A DNA stretch of 64,000 nt from Actinoalloteichus fjordicus (GTDB lineage Bacteria > Actinomycetota > Actinomycetes > Mycobacteriales > Pseudonocardiaceae). Shown here in pieces: positions 52,156 through 62,005 of this stretch. The stretch covers positions 1,240,001-1,304,000 of the forward strand of contig NZ_CP016076.1 in NCBI RefSeq assembly GCF_001941625.1. Reading direction: 5' to 3'. Within the stretch, counting starts at the first letter, position 1. Each line of letters starts with the position of its first letter. The position numbers were made by a program, and so were the translations under genes. Below the pieces are notes generated by a model. It searched no databases. It was not told the origin of the DNA and worked only from the letters and a program-made list of their open reading frames with translations.

Positions 52156-53805
52156 ATGACCATCAATGCGACTGCCCGCGACGAGACCGAGCCAGACGAG
52201 CTGACCGCACGCGACTCGCTGTCGGACGTTTTGATCGTCGGCGCCGGGCCCAACGGTCTGCTGCTCGCCTGCGAGCTGGCGCAGGCGGGCGTGCGCCCGA
52301 TCGTGGTGGAGCGCCTGACCGAGCCGTCGAGCAGGCCGAAGGCCAACGGCCTCATCGGCCGGGTCGTGCAGGCGCTGGACTATCGAGGCCTTGCCGGGCG
52401 GTTCAGCGGCCACGACCGATCGCCGTTCCGGCTGCCCGGCTTCCAGTTCGGCGCCATGCCGTTAGATCTGTCCACGATGGATGACCACGACCTCTTCGCC
52501 CTGCCGATTCCGCAGCGTCGGATGGAGGAGGTGTTGACCGAGCGCGCGGGGGAGCTGGGCGTGGAGATCCGGCGCGGTCATGAGCTGATCGCTCTGCGCC
52601 AGGACGCCGAGCGCGTGATCGCCGAGATCGACGGGCCCGACGGCCGCCACGAGATCGCCGCGCGATTCCTGGTCGGCGCCGACGGCGGACGCAGCGCCGT
52701 CCGCAGACTGAGCGGCATCGACTTCCCCGGCATCACCGACAGCGGCTTCGTCCAGCGCAGCGGGCAGGTCGTCATCGCCCCGCCGGTCGCCGTCCCCGAG
52801 TCGGGTGAGCTGGAGATCGCCGGAGTGGGCAGGCTGCAGCCCAGGACCTTCACCCGCACCGAGACCGGGATGTTCGCCTACGGCATGTTCCAGCCGGGGC
52901 TGTACCGCGTCACCGTATACGAGTCGGCCGCCAGGCCGGTGCCGGCCGGCACCGTCATGCCGATCGAGGAGCTGCGGGACGCGGCGCGGCGCGTGCTCGG
53001 CGGCGACGTTCCCATGAGCGAGCCCGCCGACGGAGTGCCGTCGATCCTGGAACGGTCGACCAGCGCGAACTCCCGGCAGGCCGAGCACTACCGGCAGGGT
53101 CGGGTGTTCCTGGTGGGCGATGCGGCGCATGTGCACTCCTCCGTCGGCGGCCCAGGCCTGAACCTGGGGATGCAGGACGCGCTGAACCTCGGCTGGAAGC
53201 TGGCGGCCGAGATCGACGGCCGGGCCCCGGCCGGGCTGCTCGACACCTATGAGAGCGAACGCCATCCGGTGGGACGTCGGGTCGTCATGCACACGCGCGC
53301 CCAGACGGCGCTGCTCGCGGCGGGCCCGAACGTCACCGCGCTGCGGGAGCTGTTCGGGGAGCTGCTCGACGACGAGACGAACGTCCGGCGGATCGCCGAT
53401 CTGATGGCAGGCGCCGACATTCGCTACGACACCCGCCTCGGCGACGGCTCGCACCCGCTGGTCGGGCGCTGGATGCCGGACCTCGTCCTGCGGCGCGGCG
53501 ACACCGCGACGAGCGTTGCCGCGCTGCTGCGCGACGGCAGGCCGGTGCTGCTGGACCTCGCGGGGCACGCCGAGCTGCTCGAGGTCGCGGCGCAGTGGGC
53601 AGGCCGGGTGGAGGCGGTCAGCGCCGTCATCGGGTGCGGCGACCGCGATGCCGGGGACGCCCCCGAGGCGGCGGCGCCTGCCCGCGTGATCCTGATCCGG
53701 CCGGACGGGTATGTCGCCTGGGCGGCCGACTCGGCGGGGCCCGCGACGGCCGAGGACCTGCGCGACGCCCTCACCGGCTGGTGCGGCGTGCCGGAGCGGT
53801 GTTGA
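52156..53805 (+). CDS. FAD-dependent aromatic-ring hydroxylase (Rox/PgaE-like)
   Basis: Monooxygenase of 549 residues. FAD motifs are DVLIVGAGPNGLLLACELAQ, RFLVGADGGRSAVRRLSG, and FLVGDAAHVHSSVGGPGLN. The C-terminal thioredoxin-like domain (VLIRPDGYVAWAAD) is present. It resembles antibiotic-inactivating rifampicin monooxygenases and polyketide hydroxylases. With the upstream TetR it suggests an inducible detoxification unit independent of the central cluster. The start follows AAGGAGG at good spacing. Codon 103 is TTA. Confidence 0.87.
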   Translation: MTINATARDETEPDELTARDSLSDVLIVGAGPNGLLLACELAQAGVRPIVVERLTEPSSRPKANGLIGRVVQALDYRGLAGRFSGHDRSPFRLPGFQFGAMPLDLSTMDDHDLFALPIPQRRMEEVLTERAGELGVEIRRGHELIALRQDAERVIAEIDGPDGRHEIAARFLVGADGGRSAVRRLSGIDFPGITDSGFVQRSGQVVIAPPVAVPESGELEIAGVGRLQPRTFTRTETGMFAYGMFQPGLYRVTVYESAARPVPAGTVMPIEELRDAARRVLGGDVPMSEPADGVPSILERSTSANSRQAEHYRQGRVFLVGDAAHVHSSVGGPGLNLGMQDALNLGWKLAAEIDGRAPAGLLDTYESERHPVGRRVVMHTRAQTALLAAGPNVTALRELFGELLDDETNVRRIADLMAGADIRYDTRLGDGSHPLVGRWMPDLVLRRGDTATSVAALLRDGRPVLLDLAGHAELLEVAAQWAGRVEAVSAVIGCGDRDAGDAPEAAAPARVILIRPDGYVAWAADSAGPATAEDLRDALTGWCGVPERC

Positions 53806-53864
53806 GCACGACCGGGATTCCCGGGCAGGTGCGCGCCTGCGGCGATGGGGTGTCGCCTCGATCC

Positions 53865-53900
53865 GAGTCCGAGTCCGAGTCCGAGTCCGAGTCCGAGTCC
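53865..53900. repeat. Hexanucleotide microsatellite (GAGTCC)6
   Basis: Six uninterrupted copies of GAGTCC, 36 bases, in the gap after the FAD monooxygenase. It encodes no protein in a credible frame. The surrounding 340 bases (53806-54145) hold no gene. Confidence 0.9.
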
Positions 53901-54149
53901 GCGCCACGCCTGCCGCCCCGCGCCGGTCTGGCGACGGGGCGTGAAACCGCAACCGGGAGAGACCGATCTCCCGTCGACTCCGGCGAGGGGCAGGCGGCCT
54001 TCGCCGGGCCGACGCGACGGCAGACGTCGGCGTCCCCGCCGATCGACACGAGCACCTCGGGGGTCGGCGGGGCGGCATCGAGGACGGCGCGTCCGTCGCT
54101 CGTCCCGCCGCGACGCGGTTCAGCCGGGCACGTCCATGCGCTGCGGCGT

Positions 54150-54638
54150 CGAGTCTTCCGTGGACACTGCTCCGTCCCTCCACCTTCGCGACCAATCTGT
54201 TGTACTCCGCTCCCGTGATCGCGGCGGGCGGGCCGATCCCCGACCCGGCGGCAGGCGCCCGCCAGGGCGTCATCGATCCCGTCGACGTGGCCGCCGTCGC
54301 GGCCGAGGTGCTCACGGGGGAGGGGCACGCCGGGCAGACCTACACCCTGACCGGTCCGCAGCTGCTGACTCTCGACGAACAGGCCGAGATCCTCAGCCGA
54401 CTCCTGGACCGGCCGATCTCCACCGTCGACCTGCCGTTGGCGGCGGCACGCGAGCAGTTGTTCGCGGCGGGCCGCTCCACCGCCGCTGCGGACATCGCGA
54501 TGACCGGCGTCGCCTGGGTGCGGACCGGGCACAACGCCGTCGTGACCGACGACGTCGAACGCCTGCTGGGGGCGTCCGCCGACCGACTTCGAGTCCTGGG
54601 CGCGGGCCCATCGGGCGGCTCTGCTCGCGGGCGCATGA
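54150..54638 (+). pseudogene. NmrA-like NAD(P)-binding protein, truncated and frameshifted
   Basis: The preserved part starts at LPWTLLRPSTFATN, the middle of an NmrA/atypical SDR protein. It continues through GVIDPVDVAAVAAEVLTGEG and YTLTGPQLLTLDEQAEILS to VVTDDVERLLG. There one extra G in a run of five (near 54572) shifts the frame. The conserved ending PPTDFESWARAHRAALLAGA is found in the +1 frame, stopping at 54638. The N-terminal cofactor-binding half is missing. Clearly a decayed gene. Confidence 0.7.
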
Positions 54639-54799
54639 CGCCCGGCCGACGCCCGGATCGTCGTCATCGATCCACTGTGGACCCGTCCTGCACTGGTCGG
54701 CCCTCTCCTTCCCTTGCCGTCCGCTGAAGTGATAGTCGACTGTCGATTAACTGGTAACGTCGATGCGGAGATCACCAGGGCAGGGGAAGGGTAGGGGCG

Positions 54800-56002
54800 A
54801 TGGCCGGAGCGCCGGAGATGCCACTGCACATGCGACGGGTGCAGTTCGACCCGGTCGAGGAGCTCGGCCGCTCGCGGGAGACCGAGGGCGTGCGACGCCT
54901 GGTGACGTCGTTTGCGCCGCCGCTGTATCTGGTGACCAGGTTCGAGGACGTGCGGGAGGCGCTCGCCGACACGACCCGGTTCAGCAACGCCCAGTTGCAG
55001 CCGCCGACTCCGTCCGACGGGCCCGGTTACAGCGAGGAGGAACTGGCGGCGCTGCGGGCGGGGAACCTGCTCGCCCTCGACCCGCCCGACCACAGTCGAC
55101 TGCGGCGGATGCTCACCCCGGAGTTCACCATGCGCAGGATGCGCAGGCTGGAGCCTCGGGTCCTCGAGATCGTGGACGCGGCGCTGGACGACCTGGAACG
55201 GGCGGGCCGTCCTGCGGACGTGGTGGAGTACGTCGCCCTGCCGGTGCCCTCACTGGTCATCTGCGAGCTGCTGGGCGTGCCGTACTCCGATCGCGCGGAG
55301 TTCCAGCAGCGCAGCAGTCTCATGCTCGATCTGTCGGCCTCGATCGAGGAGCGCAAGACGGCGGAGCTGGAGACGCGGGAGTACCTCGGACACCTCGTCG
55401 AGGCCGCTCGGCGGGAGCCCGGCGAGGACCTGCTGGGCATGCTGGTGCGGGAACACGGTGCCGAGCTCACCTCGGCCGAGCTGACGGGCATCGCCACGAT
55501 CCTGCTGGTCGCCGGGCACGAGACGACGGCGAACATGCTCGGGCTCGGCACGCTGGCGCTGCTGCGGAATCCGGCGCAGGCGGCCATGGTGCGCGACGAT
55601 CCGGGGCAAGTGGACGCTGCGGTCGAGGAGTTGCTGCGCTGGCTGACGGTCGTGCATGCAGGCGCGCCGAGGACGACGACGACCGAGGTCACGATCGCAG
55701 GCCACACCATCCCGGCAGGCGAGCAGGTGGTCCTGGCGTTGTCGTCGGCCAATCGCGACCCGGCGCTCATCGACGACCCCGATCGGTTCGACATCACCAG
55801 AGGGGCGCCCGGCCACGTCGCCTTCGGCCACGGCCTGCATCACTGTCTCGGGGCGCCGCTCGCCCGGATGGAGCTGCGCATCGCCTTCCCCGCCCTGCTG
55901 CGACGGTTCCCCGACCTCGCGGTCGCGCTCCCCGCCGAGGAGATCGAGTTCCGGGCGTCCCATGCGGTCTACGGCGTGCGATCGCTGCCCGTCACCTGGT
56001 GA
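54800..56002 (+). CDS. Cytochrome P450
   Basis: P450 of 400 residues, typical for soluble bacterial CYPs. The I-helix motif is LVAGHETTANMLG, the ExxR motif is VEELLRWLTVV, and the heme loop is FGHGLHHCLGAPLAR with Cys349 as ligand. The sequence resembles the CYP105/CYP107 group. No ferredoxin gene is adjacent. It is followed by a TetR gene on the same strand. The start ATG follows GGGTAGGGG. It is 7 kb from the cluster and probably unrelated to it. Confidence 0.93.
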   Translation: MAGAPEMPLHMRRVQFDPVEELGRSRETEGVRRLVTSFAPPLYLVTRFEDVREALADTTRFSNAQLQPPTPSDGPGYSEEELAALRAGNLLALDPPDHSRLRRMLTPEFTMRRMRRLEPRVLEIVDAALDDLERAGRPADVVEYVALPVPSLVICELLGVPYSDRAEFQQRSSLMLDLSASIEERKTAELETREYLGHLVEAARREPGEDLLGMLVREHGAELTSAELTGIATILLVAGHETTANMLGLGTLALLRNPAQAAMVRDDPGQVDAAVEELLRWLTVVHAGAPRTTTTEVTIAGHTIPAGEQVVLALSSANRDPALIDDPDRFDITRGAPGHVAFGHGLHHCLGAPLARMELRIAFPALLRRFPDLAVALPAEEIEFRASHAVYGVRSLPVTW

Positions 56003-56301
56003 GCGCACGTCGGCGGGCCGTGGTGCGGACGCGGGGCACCGCGCAGGCGTGACCCCGTCGGCCGGTCCTCGGCGTCGGGACGGCTGTGCCGACCACCGAG
56101 TCTCCATCGCTCACCCGACGCGGAGGGTCCTGCCTCGGCGAGGGACGCCGAGCCCCCGAGGTCGCCGGCGGTGCACACCGCACCGCCCCGGGCGCGGGCC
56201 GTGGCGGGCGGCCGCTCGGGGCGAATCGGGGCGGCTGCTCTCGCGCCGTCCCAGGGATTCGGTGGTCCGCCCGGCGGGCGTCGAGCTGTTAACGTGCGCG
56301 G

Positions 56302-56895
56302 ATGCCGGTGCCGCACGAGCAGGTACTCCGGGCCGATGCGGCACGGAACTATGAACGCATCGTCGTGGCGGCGGGTCGGGCCTTCGAGGAGGCCGGGCCC
56401 GCCGTGACGCTGGAGGAGGTCGCGCGCCGCGCGGGTGTGGGCGTGGCGACGGTCTACCGCCGCTTCCGCAGTCGCGATCAGCTGGTGCGTGCCGTCTTCA
56501 CCCACCTCCTCACGGAGGTCGAGCCCGCCGCAGTGGAGACCGACGACCCGTGGCAGGACCTGGTGGGCTTCCTCCACGCCACCGTCGACGTGCTGGCGGG
56601 GCGCGAGGTGATCCTCGCGCTGGCTCGCGAGGCCGACTCGATCGACGTGCGGGTGTTCGACCGCTGTGTCCGGTTGATCAGCAGGCTCGTGCAGCGTGCC
56701 GTGGCGGCCGGGCTCGTCCGGCCGGAGCTGGAGGCCAGAGACGTGGCCGCCGTCATCGTCATGATTCTCGCCGTGGTGCACCCCGACGACGTGGACGGCG
56801 CCGATCGCAGGCGCTACCTGACCCTGCTCACCGACGGTCTGCGTCCCGCGCCCACCACCCTGCCGCCTGCCTCGACCACGCGGACCTGGGACTGA
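56302..56895 (+). CDS. TetR-family transcriptional regulator
   Basis: Regulator of 197 residues. The helix-turn-helix reads NYERIVVAAGRAFEEAGPAV and EEVARRAGVGVATVYRRFRS, followed by SRDQLVRAVF. The ligand domain has a conserved helical pattern (VQRAVAAGLVRPELEARDVA) like many TetR_C proteins of unknown ligand. It lies 300 bases after the P450 gene, which it may control. No palindrome was found next to it. Confidence 0.9.
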   Translation: MPVPHEQVLRADAARNYERIVVAAGRAFEEAGPAVTLEEVARRAGVGVATVYRRFRSRDQLVRAVFTHLLTEVEPAAVETDDPWQDLVGFLHATVDVLAGREVILALAREADSIDVRVFDRCVRLISRLVQRAVAAGLVRPELEARDVAAVIVMILAVVHPDDVDGADRRRYLTLLTDGLRPAPTTLPPASTTRTWD

Positions 56896-57566
56896 GCAGG
56901 TCCGGTATGGGCCTCGCCTCCCGCGCCGAGAGGCGAGGTGGTCCGCGACGTGGAACGGACTCGGCGGCCTGCCTGTCGAGGCAGCAGCTCCGCCGGTGGG
57001 TCGGGGCCGCCTCCGGAACCTGCGTGACGGCAGCGTCCCGGCGCGCAACCGCGCGCGATCGCCGCCCGTGCCGTGGACGAGGACAGCCGTCGTCGCTCCT
57101 GCCTGCCCCGTGATCGGGGCGGCAGACCGACGACAACCAACCGACGACAACCAGCTGTTCCGACATGCCTGCGCCACGATCGCCTGAGCGAGCGCGGCGG
57201 GAACCGGTTCGCGGTCCGGTGCCGTCGGCAGGCCCTTCGCGGGCGGATGCGCCTTCCTGACCGAGGCACCCGGGCGGACCGCTGCGGACAGTGGTCGACC
57301 GGTCGCAGCAGGTCGACGGTCCGGCCTCGTCCTCGTCGCCGTCCGCAGCCTGCGGTACCCCGGAGCGGTATTCCCCGTCGCAGGGCCGAGGCTCTCCTGC
57401 CCCGTCGGCCACGAAGGCGGTCCCAGCCTGTGCGCCGCCGGGAACGCCGTCCGATGCGGTACCCCCCTTGGGTACATCGTCGCTGGTGACGGGGGTGGAA
57501 GTCGCGGCCTCAAAGTACCGGTACGGGGTATCCTCGGATCGAGGTGCCCCGAACGAGGAGATGGAC
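56896..57566. other. Intergenic region upstream of csoR
   Basis: About 670 bases without a credible gene; frames on both strands have no domain or ribosome site. Near its right end, GGTACCCCCCTTGGGTAC (57458-57475) is an interrupted inverted repeat of the TACCC/GGGTA kind bound by CsoR, a possible autoregulatory site. Confidence 0.45.
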
Positions 57567-57848
57567 ATGCGTGGATACACCGAAGGTAAGGACGGCTACC
57601 TCAAGCGACTGCGTCGGATCGAGGGTCAGATTCGCGGGCTACAGCGAATGGTGGAGGCCGACGAGTACTGCATCGACGTGCTCACCCAGATCTCCGCCGC
57701 CACCAAGGCGCTTCAATCGGTGTCCATCGGCCTGATCGACGAGCATCTCAAGCACTGCGTCGCCGAGGCGATTGCCGAGGGCGGCGACACGGCCACCGAG
57801 AAGGTCCGTGAGGCCAGCGAGGCCGTTGCCCGGCTGGTGCGTTCCTGA
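57567..57848 (+). CDS. csoR: Copper-sensing repressor CsoR
   Basis: Four-helix repressor of 93 residues. It starts KDGYLKRLRRIEGQIRGLQR, the DNA-binding N-terminal helix of the CsoR/RcnR family. The copper ligands are Cys35, His60 and Cys64 (in DEYCIDVL and EHLKHCV), the CsoR pattern. ATG 57567 is preferred because GAGGAG lies six bases before it. A perfect CsoR-type operator lies before the copper ATPase gene 600 bases downstream. It should release DNA when it binds Cu(I). Confidence 0.92.
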   Translation: MRGYTEGKDGYLKRLRRIEGQIRGLQRMVEADEYCIDVLTQISAATKALQSVSIGLIDEHLKHCVAEAIAEGGDTATEKVREASEAVARLVRS

Positions 57849-58458
57849 CTCTTCTTCCTGGTCGAATCCGCAGGTCACCGGCGTATCGGGGCTCGCCGGT
57901 CCCTGCCCGTGATCGAACGGGTCTCATCCGCGATCGGCCGCGTCCGGAGTGAGGTCCGCGCCTGCCGCAGGCGTGCCGTTCCTCGCACAGGCGCGCTCGG
58001 CACCGGCCTGCCGGTCGATTCGCCGCGAAGTGGCGGGTACCGCGATGACGCCGAATCCCGCCACCGGGTGCTCTCGTTCCCGGCCCGGTTCGGCGGCCGC
58101 TGCTCGGTCGTCGAGCGGCGCCGGGTCGGCCTGCGTGAGCGGCGTCCGACCTGCCCGCACGAGACTGCCGATCTGACGTGACCGTGCTCCTGTGTTCGCG
58201 CCGCTGAGCACTCCGGCCCGGTGTCGCTGCTCGGGCCTGCGCCGTGCCGCGCCGACGCGGCGGACCGGGACGCAGAGTCGGTGCCCGGATCGTCGTCCGG
58301 CGGCGCGACGAAGACGATCTCGGGCTGCGCGAATCGCCCCAGGCCGTCAGGCTGACCGTGATGACGGGTGTGATTCGTCCCCGGTCGCCTGGCTGCCGTG
58401 TCTGCGCCAGGCGGCCGGGCGGTGCCGCCAGAGTGAGAGATCCGCGTCAGGCGTAAGC
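57849..58458. other. Intergenic region between csoR and the copper ATPase gene
   Basis: About 600 bases. ACCGGCG (57877-57883) and CGCCGGT (57894-57900) may form a terminator for csoR. No gene is seen; long frames on either strand are low-complexity. Confidence 0.4.
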
Positions 58459-58485
58459 CCAACATACCCCTAGGGGGTATGTTGG
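58459..58485. promoter_or_regulatory. CsoR operator in the copper ATPase promoter
   Basis: CCAACATACCCC and GGGGTATGTTGG are exact complements flanking TAG. The core ATACCCCTAGGGGGTAT is the known actinobacterial CsoR binding pattern. It ends 21 bases before the ATPase start, so bound CsoR would block transcription. Confidence 0.9.
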
Positions 58486-58506
58486 TCTGGGGCGAGGGAG
58501 GCAGTG

Positions 58507-60678
58507 ATGAGCGAGCGTCACCAGAGCGATCGACGTCCGGCAGCGCGCGACGACGTGAGCGAGCACCGGGGCGGCGCGGCGAGCCGACGAGTAGGCGATG
58601 CGGAACCTGACGACGGCGGGATGCGCGGCGTCGCCACGGACCATCGCGCCGCTGACGGCCACCACGGCTCGGGTCAGCACGGCTCCGATCACGGCGGCTC
58701 CGGCCACGGCGACCACGCCGCCGCCTTCCGCGACCGGTTCTGGCTGAGTCTGGTCCTCTCGGTGCCGGTGGTCTTCGCCAGCCACCTGGTGGCCGAGCTG
58801 CTGGGTTATGAGGTCGCGCCGGGCGCGACCTGGATGCCGCCGGTGCTCGGCACGCTCGTCTTCGTCTATGGAGGCAGCCCGTTCCTGACCGGCGCCGTCA
58901 CCGAGCTGCGGGCTCGGCAGCCGGGGATGATGACGCTCGTCGCCCTGGCGATCTCCGTCGCCTTCGTGGCCAGCGGGCTGACCACCCTGGGCATCGGCGG
59001 TCTCGACCTGGACTTCTGGTGGGAGCTGGTCCTGCTGGTGGTGATCATGCTGCTCGGACACTGGCTGGAGATGCGGGCGCTGGGCCAGGCCACCGGGGCG
59101 CTGGGAGCCCTCGCGGAACTCCTCCCCGACAGCGCGGAGCGCATCGAGGCAGACGGCACGATGCACCCCGTCGCGCTGACCGACCTGGCCGTCGGAGATC
59201 TGGTGCTGGTGCGCTCCGGCGGCCGGGTACCCGCCGACGGCGTGGTGATCGACGGCGCCGCCGACGTCGACGAGTCGATGATCACCGGCGAGTCCGCGAC
59301 CGTGCGTCGGGCGGCCGGGGAGCGGGTGGTCGCGGGCACGGTGGCGACGGACTCCGCCCTGCGCGTCCGGGTCTCCGCCGTCGGCGAGGACACGGCGTTG
59401 GCGGGCATCGCGCGGCTGGTCGAACAGGCGCAGTCCTCGCGGTCCCGCGCGCAGGCGCTGGCCGATCGCGCCGCGGCGGCGTTGTTCTGGTTCGCGCTCG
59501 GCGCGGGCATCCTCACCTTCGTGGTGTGGTCGCTGATCGGCGAGGCGACCACGGCCGTGGAGCGCACCGTCACGGTCCTGGTCATCGCCTGCCCGCATGC
59601 CCTCGGCCTGGCCATTCCGCTGGTGATCGCGATCTCCACGGCGATGTCGGCCAAGGCGGGCATCCTGGTCAAGGACCGACTGGCGCTGGAGCGGATGCGG
59701 ACCGTGGACGCGGTGCTGTTCGACAAGACGGGCACCCTGACCAAGGGGAGTCCCGCCGTCACGGAGGTCGTCCCGGTCGCGGGCGTCTCGCGGGCGGAGC
59801 TGCTCGCCCTGGCTGCGTCGGCGGAGCTGGACTCCGAGCATCCCCTGGCCAGGGCCGTCGTCGCGGCGGCTCGTGAGTCGGGCGAGGTGCCCGCCGCGCA
59901 GGACTTCCGCTCGCTCACCGGCCGAGGTGTGCAGGCCGTGGTGGACGGCGCGACCATCGCCGTCGGCGGCCCGGCCCTGCTGCGGGAACACGACATCGAG
60001 CCGCCCCCCGACCTGACTGCGGCGACCGACGAGTGGACCGGGCGCGGCGCAGGCGTCCTGCACGTGCTCCGAGACGGTGTGGTGATCGGTGCGGTGGCGC
60101 TGGCCGACGAGATCCGACCCGAGTCACGGGAGGCCGTCGCGGCCCTGCATGCCGAGGGCGTCCGGGTCGTGATGATCACCGGGGACACACGCGGCGTCGC
60201 GGAGGCGGTCGCGGGCGAACTGGGCGTCGACGAGGTGTTCGCCGAGGTGCTGCCCGCCGACAAGGACGGCGCCGTCGTGGAGTTGCAGCAACGCGGGCAT
60301 CGGGTGGCGATGGTCGGCGACGGTGTCAACGACGCGCCCGCACTGGCCAGGGCCGATGTCGGCATCGCCATCGGGGCGGGCACGGACGTGGCCGTCGAGT
60401 CGGCCGGGGTGGTGCTCGCCTCCGACGATCCGCGTGCGGTGCTCGCCGTGCGCAGACTGTCCATGGCGAGCTACCGCAAGATGTGGCAGAACCTCGCCTG
60501 GGCCACCGCGTACAACCTGATCACGGTGCCGCTGGCCGCGGGCGTCCTCGCGGGCGTCGGCTTCGTGCTGCCACCCGCCCTCGGTGCGGTGGCGATGAGC
60601 CTGTCGACGATCGTGGTGGCGTTGAACGCCCAGCTCCTGCGGCGGGTCCGGTTGACGGAGGCGGCGGCCGGACGGTAG
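58507..60678 (+). CDS. copB: Copper-translocating P1B-type ATPase (CopB type)
   Basis: P-type ATPase of 723 residues. The N-terminus is His-rich (HHGSGQHGSDHGGSGHGDH) in place of CxxC metal-binding domains. The membrane metal site is CPHALGLAIP (Cys362), the CPH form of P1B-3 (CopB) pumps. Phosphorylation is at Asp406 in FDKTGTLTKG. TGESATV, SEHPLARAVV and MVGDGVNDAPALA are the actuator and nucleotide motifs. About eight transmembrane helices. ATG 58507 follows GGGAGG. It exports copper and is under the CsoR operator just upstream. Confidence 0.93.
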   Translation: MSERHQSDRRPAARDDVSEHRGGAASRRVGDAEPDDGGMRGVATDHRAADGHHGSGQHGSDHGGSGHGDHAAAFRDRFWLSLVLSVPVVFASHLVAELLGYEVAPGATWMPPVLGTLVFVYGGSPFLTGAVTELRARQPGMMTLVALAISVAFVASGLTTLGIGGLDLDFWWELVLLVVIMLLGHWLEMRALGQATGALGALAELLPDSAERIEADGTMHPVALTDLAVGDLVLVRSGGRVPADGVVIDGAADVDESMITGESATVRRAAGERVVAGTVATDSALRVRVSAVGEDTALAGIARLVEQAQSSRSRAQALADRAAAALFWFALGAGILTFVVWSLIGEATTAVERTVTVLVIACPHALGLAIPLVIAISTAMSAKAGILVKDRLALERMRTVDAVLFDKTGTLTKGSPAVTEVVPVAGVSRAELLALAASAELDSEHPLARAVVAAARESGEVPAAQDFRSLTGRGVQAVVDGATIAVGGPALLREHDIEPPPDLTAATDEWTGRGAGVLHVLRDGVVIGAVALADEIRPESREAVAALHAEGVRVVMITGDTRGVAEAVAGELGVDEVFAEVLPADKDGAVVELQQRGHRVAMVGDGVNDAPALARADVGIAIGAGTDVAVESAGVVLASDDPRAVLAVRRLSMASYRKMWQNLAWATAYNLITVPLAAGVLAGVGFVLPPALGAVAMSLSTIVVALNAQLLRRVRLTEAAAGR

Positions 60679-60888
60679 CCGCGCCGAGGGCAGGGCATCA
60701 GCGTGTCGAGGCCTGGCGGAAGCAGATCGCGGCGCAGATCCAAGGCTGCCAGCTCGAGCACCTCGCCGCGCGCGGGGATCGACGTCGGGTGGATCGAGGC
60801 TTCACGTTGTTCGTGGCGCACCTCGTCGGCTCCGCCGCTCCTGGCGTACCGGCGAGGCCGACACCCGGCCTGGCTGACTTCGGTGTCC

Positions 60889-61551
60889 TCACCCGGTCGA
60901 GCCGGACGGCTCCCACTCCGCGCAGTACTCGACGTGGATCTCGCGGCCGTCGGCCAGCGTGCCGTCCGTCGAGTGGAACGCGGTGCGCAGGCCTGGCCGC
61001 CCTGGATGCGTCGAGGCGTGGCGCGGCCCGTGTTCGGCGACATCGAGAAAGCGTCCGGCGGTCTCCCGGAACACCGGTGCGCTTCCGATGAGGAACAACG
61101 TCTCGGCATGAATCCGTTGGCGGAACCGGTCCCGGTTCTCCCGATGGTGCCGCGCCGCATGATCGACCGCGACCTCGCCGAGCCGCGCTGCCTCCGGCAG
61201 GCTCGCGGTCTGCGGCAGGCCGGTGTCGAGCTTCGCCCGCACCCGCCGCCAACGGGACGGCCGGAACTGTCGCGAGTGATGCAGCAGCACCAGATCGAGC
61301 CGTCTGCCCGGCTCGCCGTGCGCCGCAGGCCGGGGACCACCCCGGAGCGGCAGGTGGATCAGCGAGCGGGCCGAGCGCGCGGCGAGCAGCCACAGCCCGC
61401 CGAGCAGTCGGGCGCCCGCCTGATCGAGGTAGACGTGCAGATGTCGGTCGTGATCGACGAGCACGGTGCGGGTCGGCGGCGACGCGGGCCGGATGACGCG
61501 GATCTCCTCCGGTCCCGACCGGGCCCGGTGCACCCTGATCGGCAGCCTCAT
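60889..61551 (-). CDS. Hypothetical protein
   Basis: Protein of about 220 residues starting MRLPIRVHRARSGPEEIRVI. It has a hydrophobic patch (AGARLLGGLWLLAARSARSL) and a His/Arg-rich middle (RRVRAKLDTGLPQTAS, then DHAARHHRENRDRFRQRIHA). The C-terminus is acidic with HVEYCAEWEPSGS. Codon bias is good. I do not recognise the family. It stands alone between the copper ATPase and a small gene on the other strand, and the start is uncertain. Confidence 0.5.
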   Translation of the reverse strand: MRLPIRVHRARSGPEEIRVIRPASPPTRTVLVDHDRHLHVYLDQAGARLLGGLWLLAARSARSLIHLPLRGGPRPAAHGEPGRRLDLVLLHHSRQFRPSRWRRVRAKLDTGLPQTASLPEAARLGEVAVDHAARHHRENRDRFRQRIHAETLFLIGSAPVFRETAGRFLDVAEHGPRHASTHPGRPGLRTAFHSTDGTLADGREIHVEYCAEWEPSGSTG

Positions 61552-61702
61552 CGGCGTGCGGAGACGACGTCGACGCCGGTCATGGGCCGCGCGACCTCCT
61601 GGGGTCTCGAGTCTCGGGCTACGAAAGAGACGTCGCCGAGCGACCTCGGGTTCCGTCGCGCCGCCCGATGACTGTTTCCTCTGCCCGGACGGCGGCACCC
61701 CG

Positions 61703-61891
61703 ATGTCCGCCGACCTCGTCGAAGGGGAGGAGTACGTCCTCCTGCTGACGGCTTTCGAGGACGGACGCCACGTCCTGGTCGACACCACCCAGGGCTACTA
61801 CGAGGTCGAAGGCTCCAGCGCGGTGGCCCGGGAGGGCGACGAGGTCGCGCTGTCGGCCGAGTCCCTCGCCGCACTCGACCTCACCGGCTGA
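61703..61891 (+). CDS. Small hypothetical protein
   Basis: Acidic protein of 62 residues (SADLVEGEEYVLLLTAFEDG, then HVLVDTTQGYYEVEGSS). It looks like a small beta-rich fold. Just upstream in the same frame the codons read CFLCPDGG, so a longer form with a Cys pair is possible, but no start codon for it is seen. No ribosome site stands out. Family unknown. Confidence 0.4.
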   Translation: MSADLVEGEEYVLLLTAFEDGRHVLVDTTQGYYEVEGSSAVAREGDEVALSAESLAALDLTG

Positions 61892-62005
61892 GGGCCCCGG
61901 ACCGAGCTCGCCGCCTGCGGCAGCCGACCCGCTCATCCGAGCGGACCCTGGCCAGCGTCCGAGCCCGCTTCGAGTCACGCGCAGGCGGCGAGCCGGGATT
62001 CGTTC

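Noticed and set aside
56828-58465. Long minus-strand frames around csoR
   Set aside because: They overlap or run antisense to the TetR and csoR genes, are low-complexity Arg/Pro/Gly text and have no ribosome site.
60703-61671. Plus-strand frame of 322 codons over the hypothetical gene at 60889
   Set aside because: The minus-strand frame has better codon bias and a more protein-like composition; the plus frame looks like its antisense reading.
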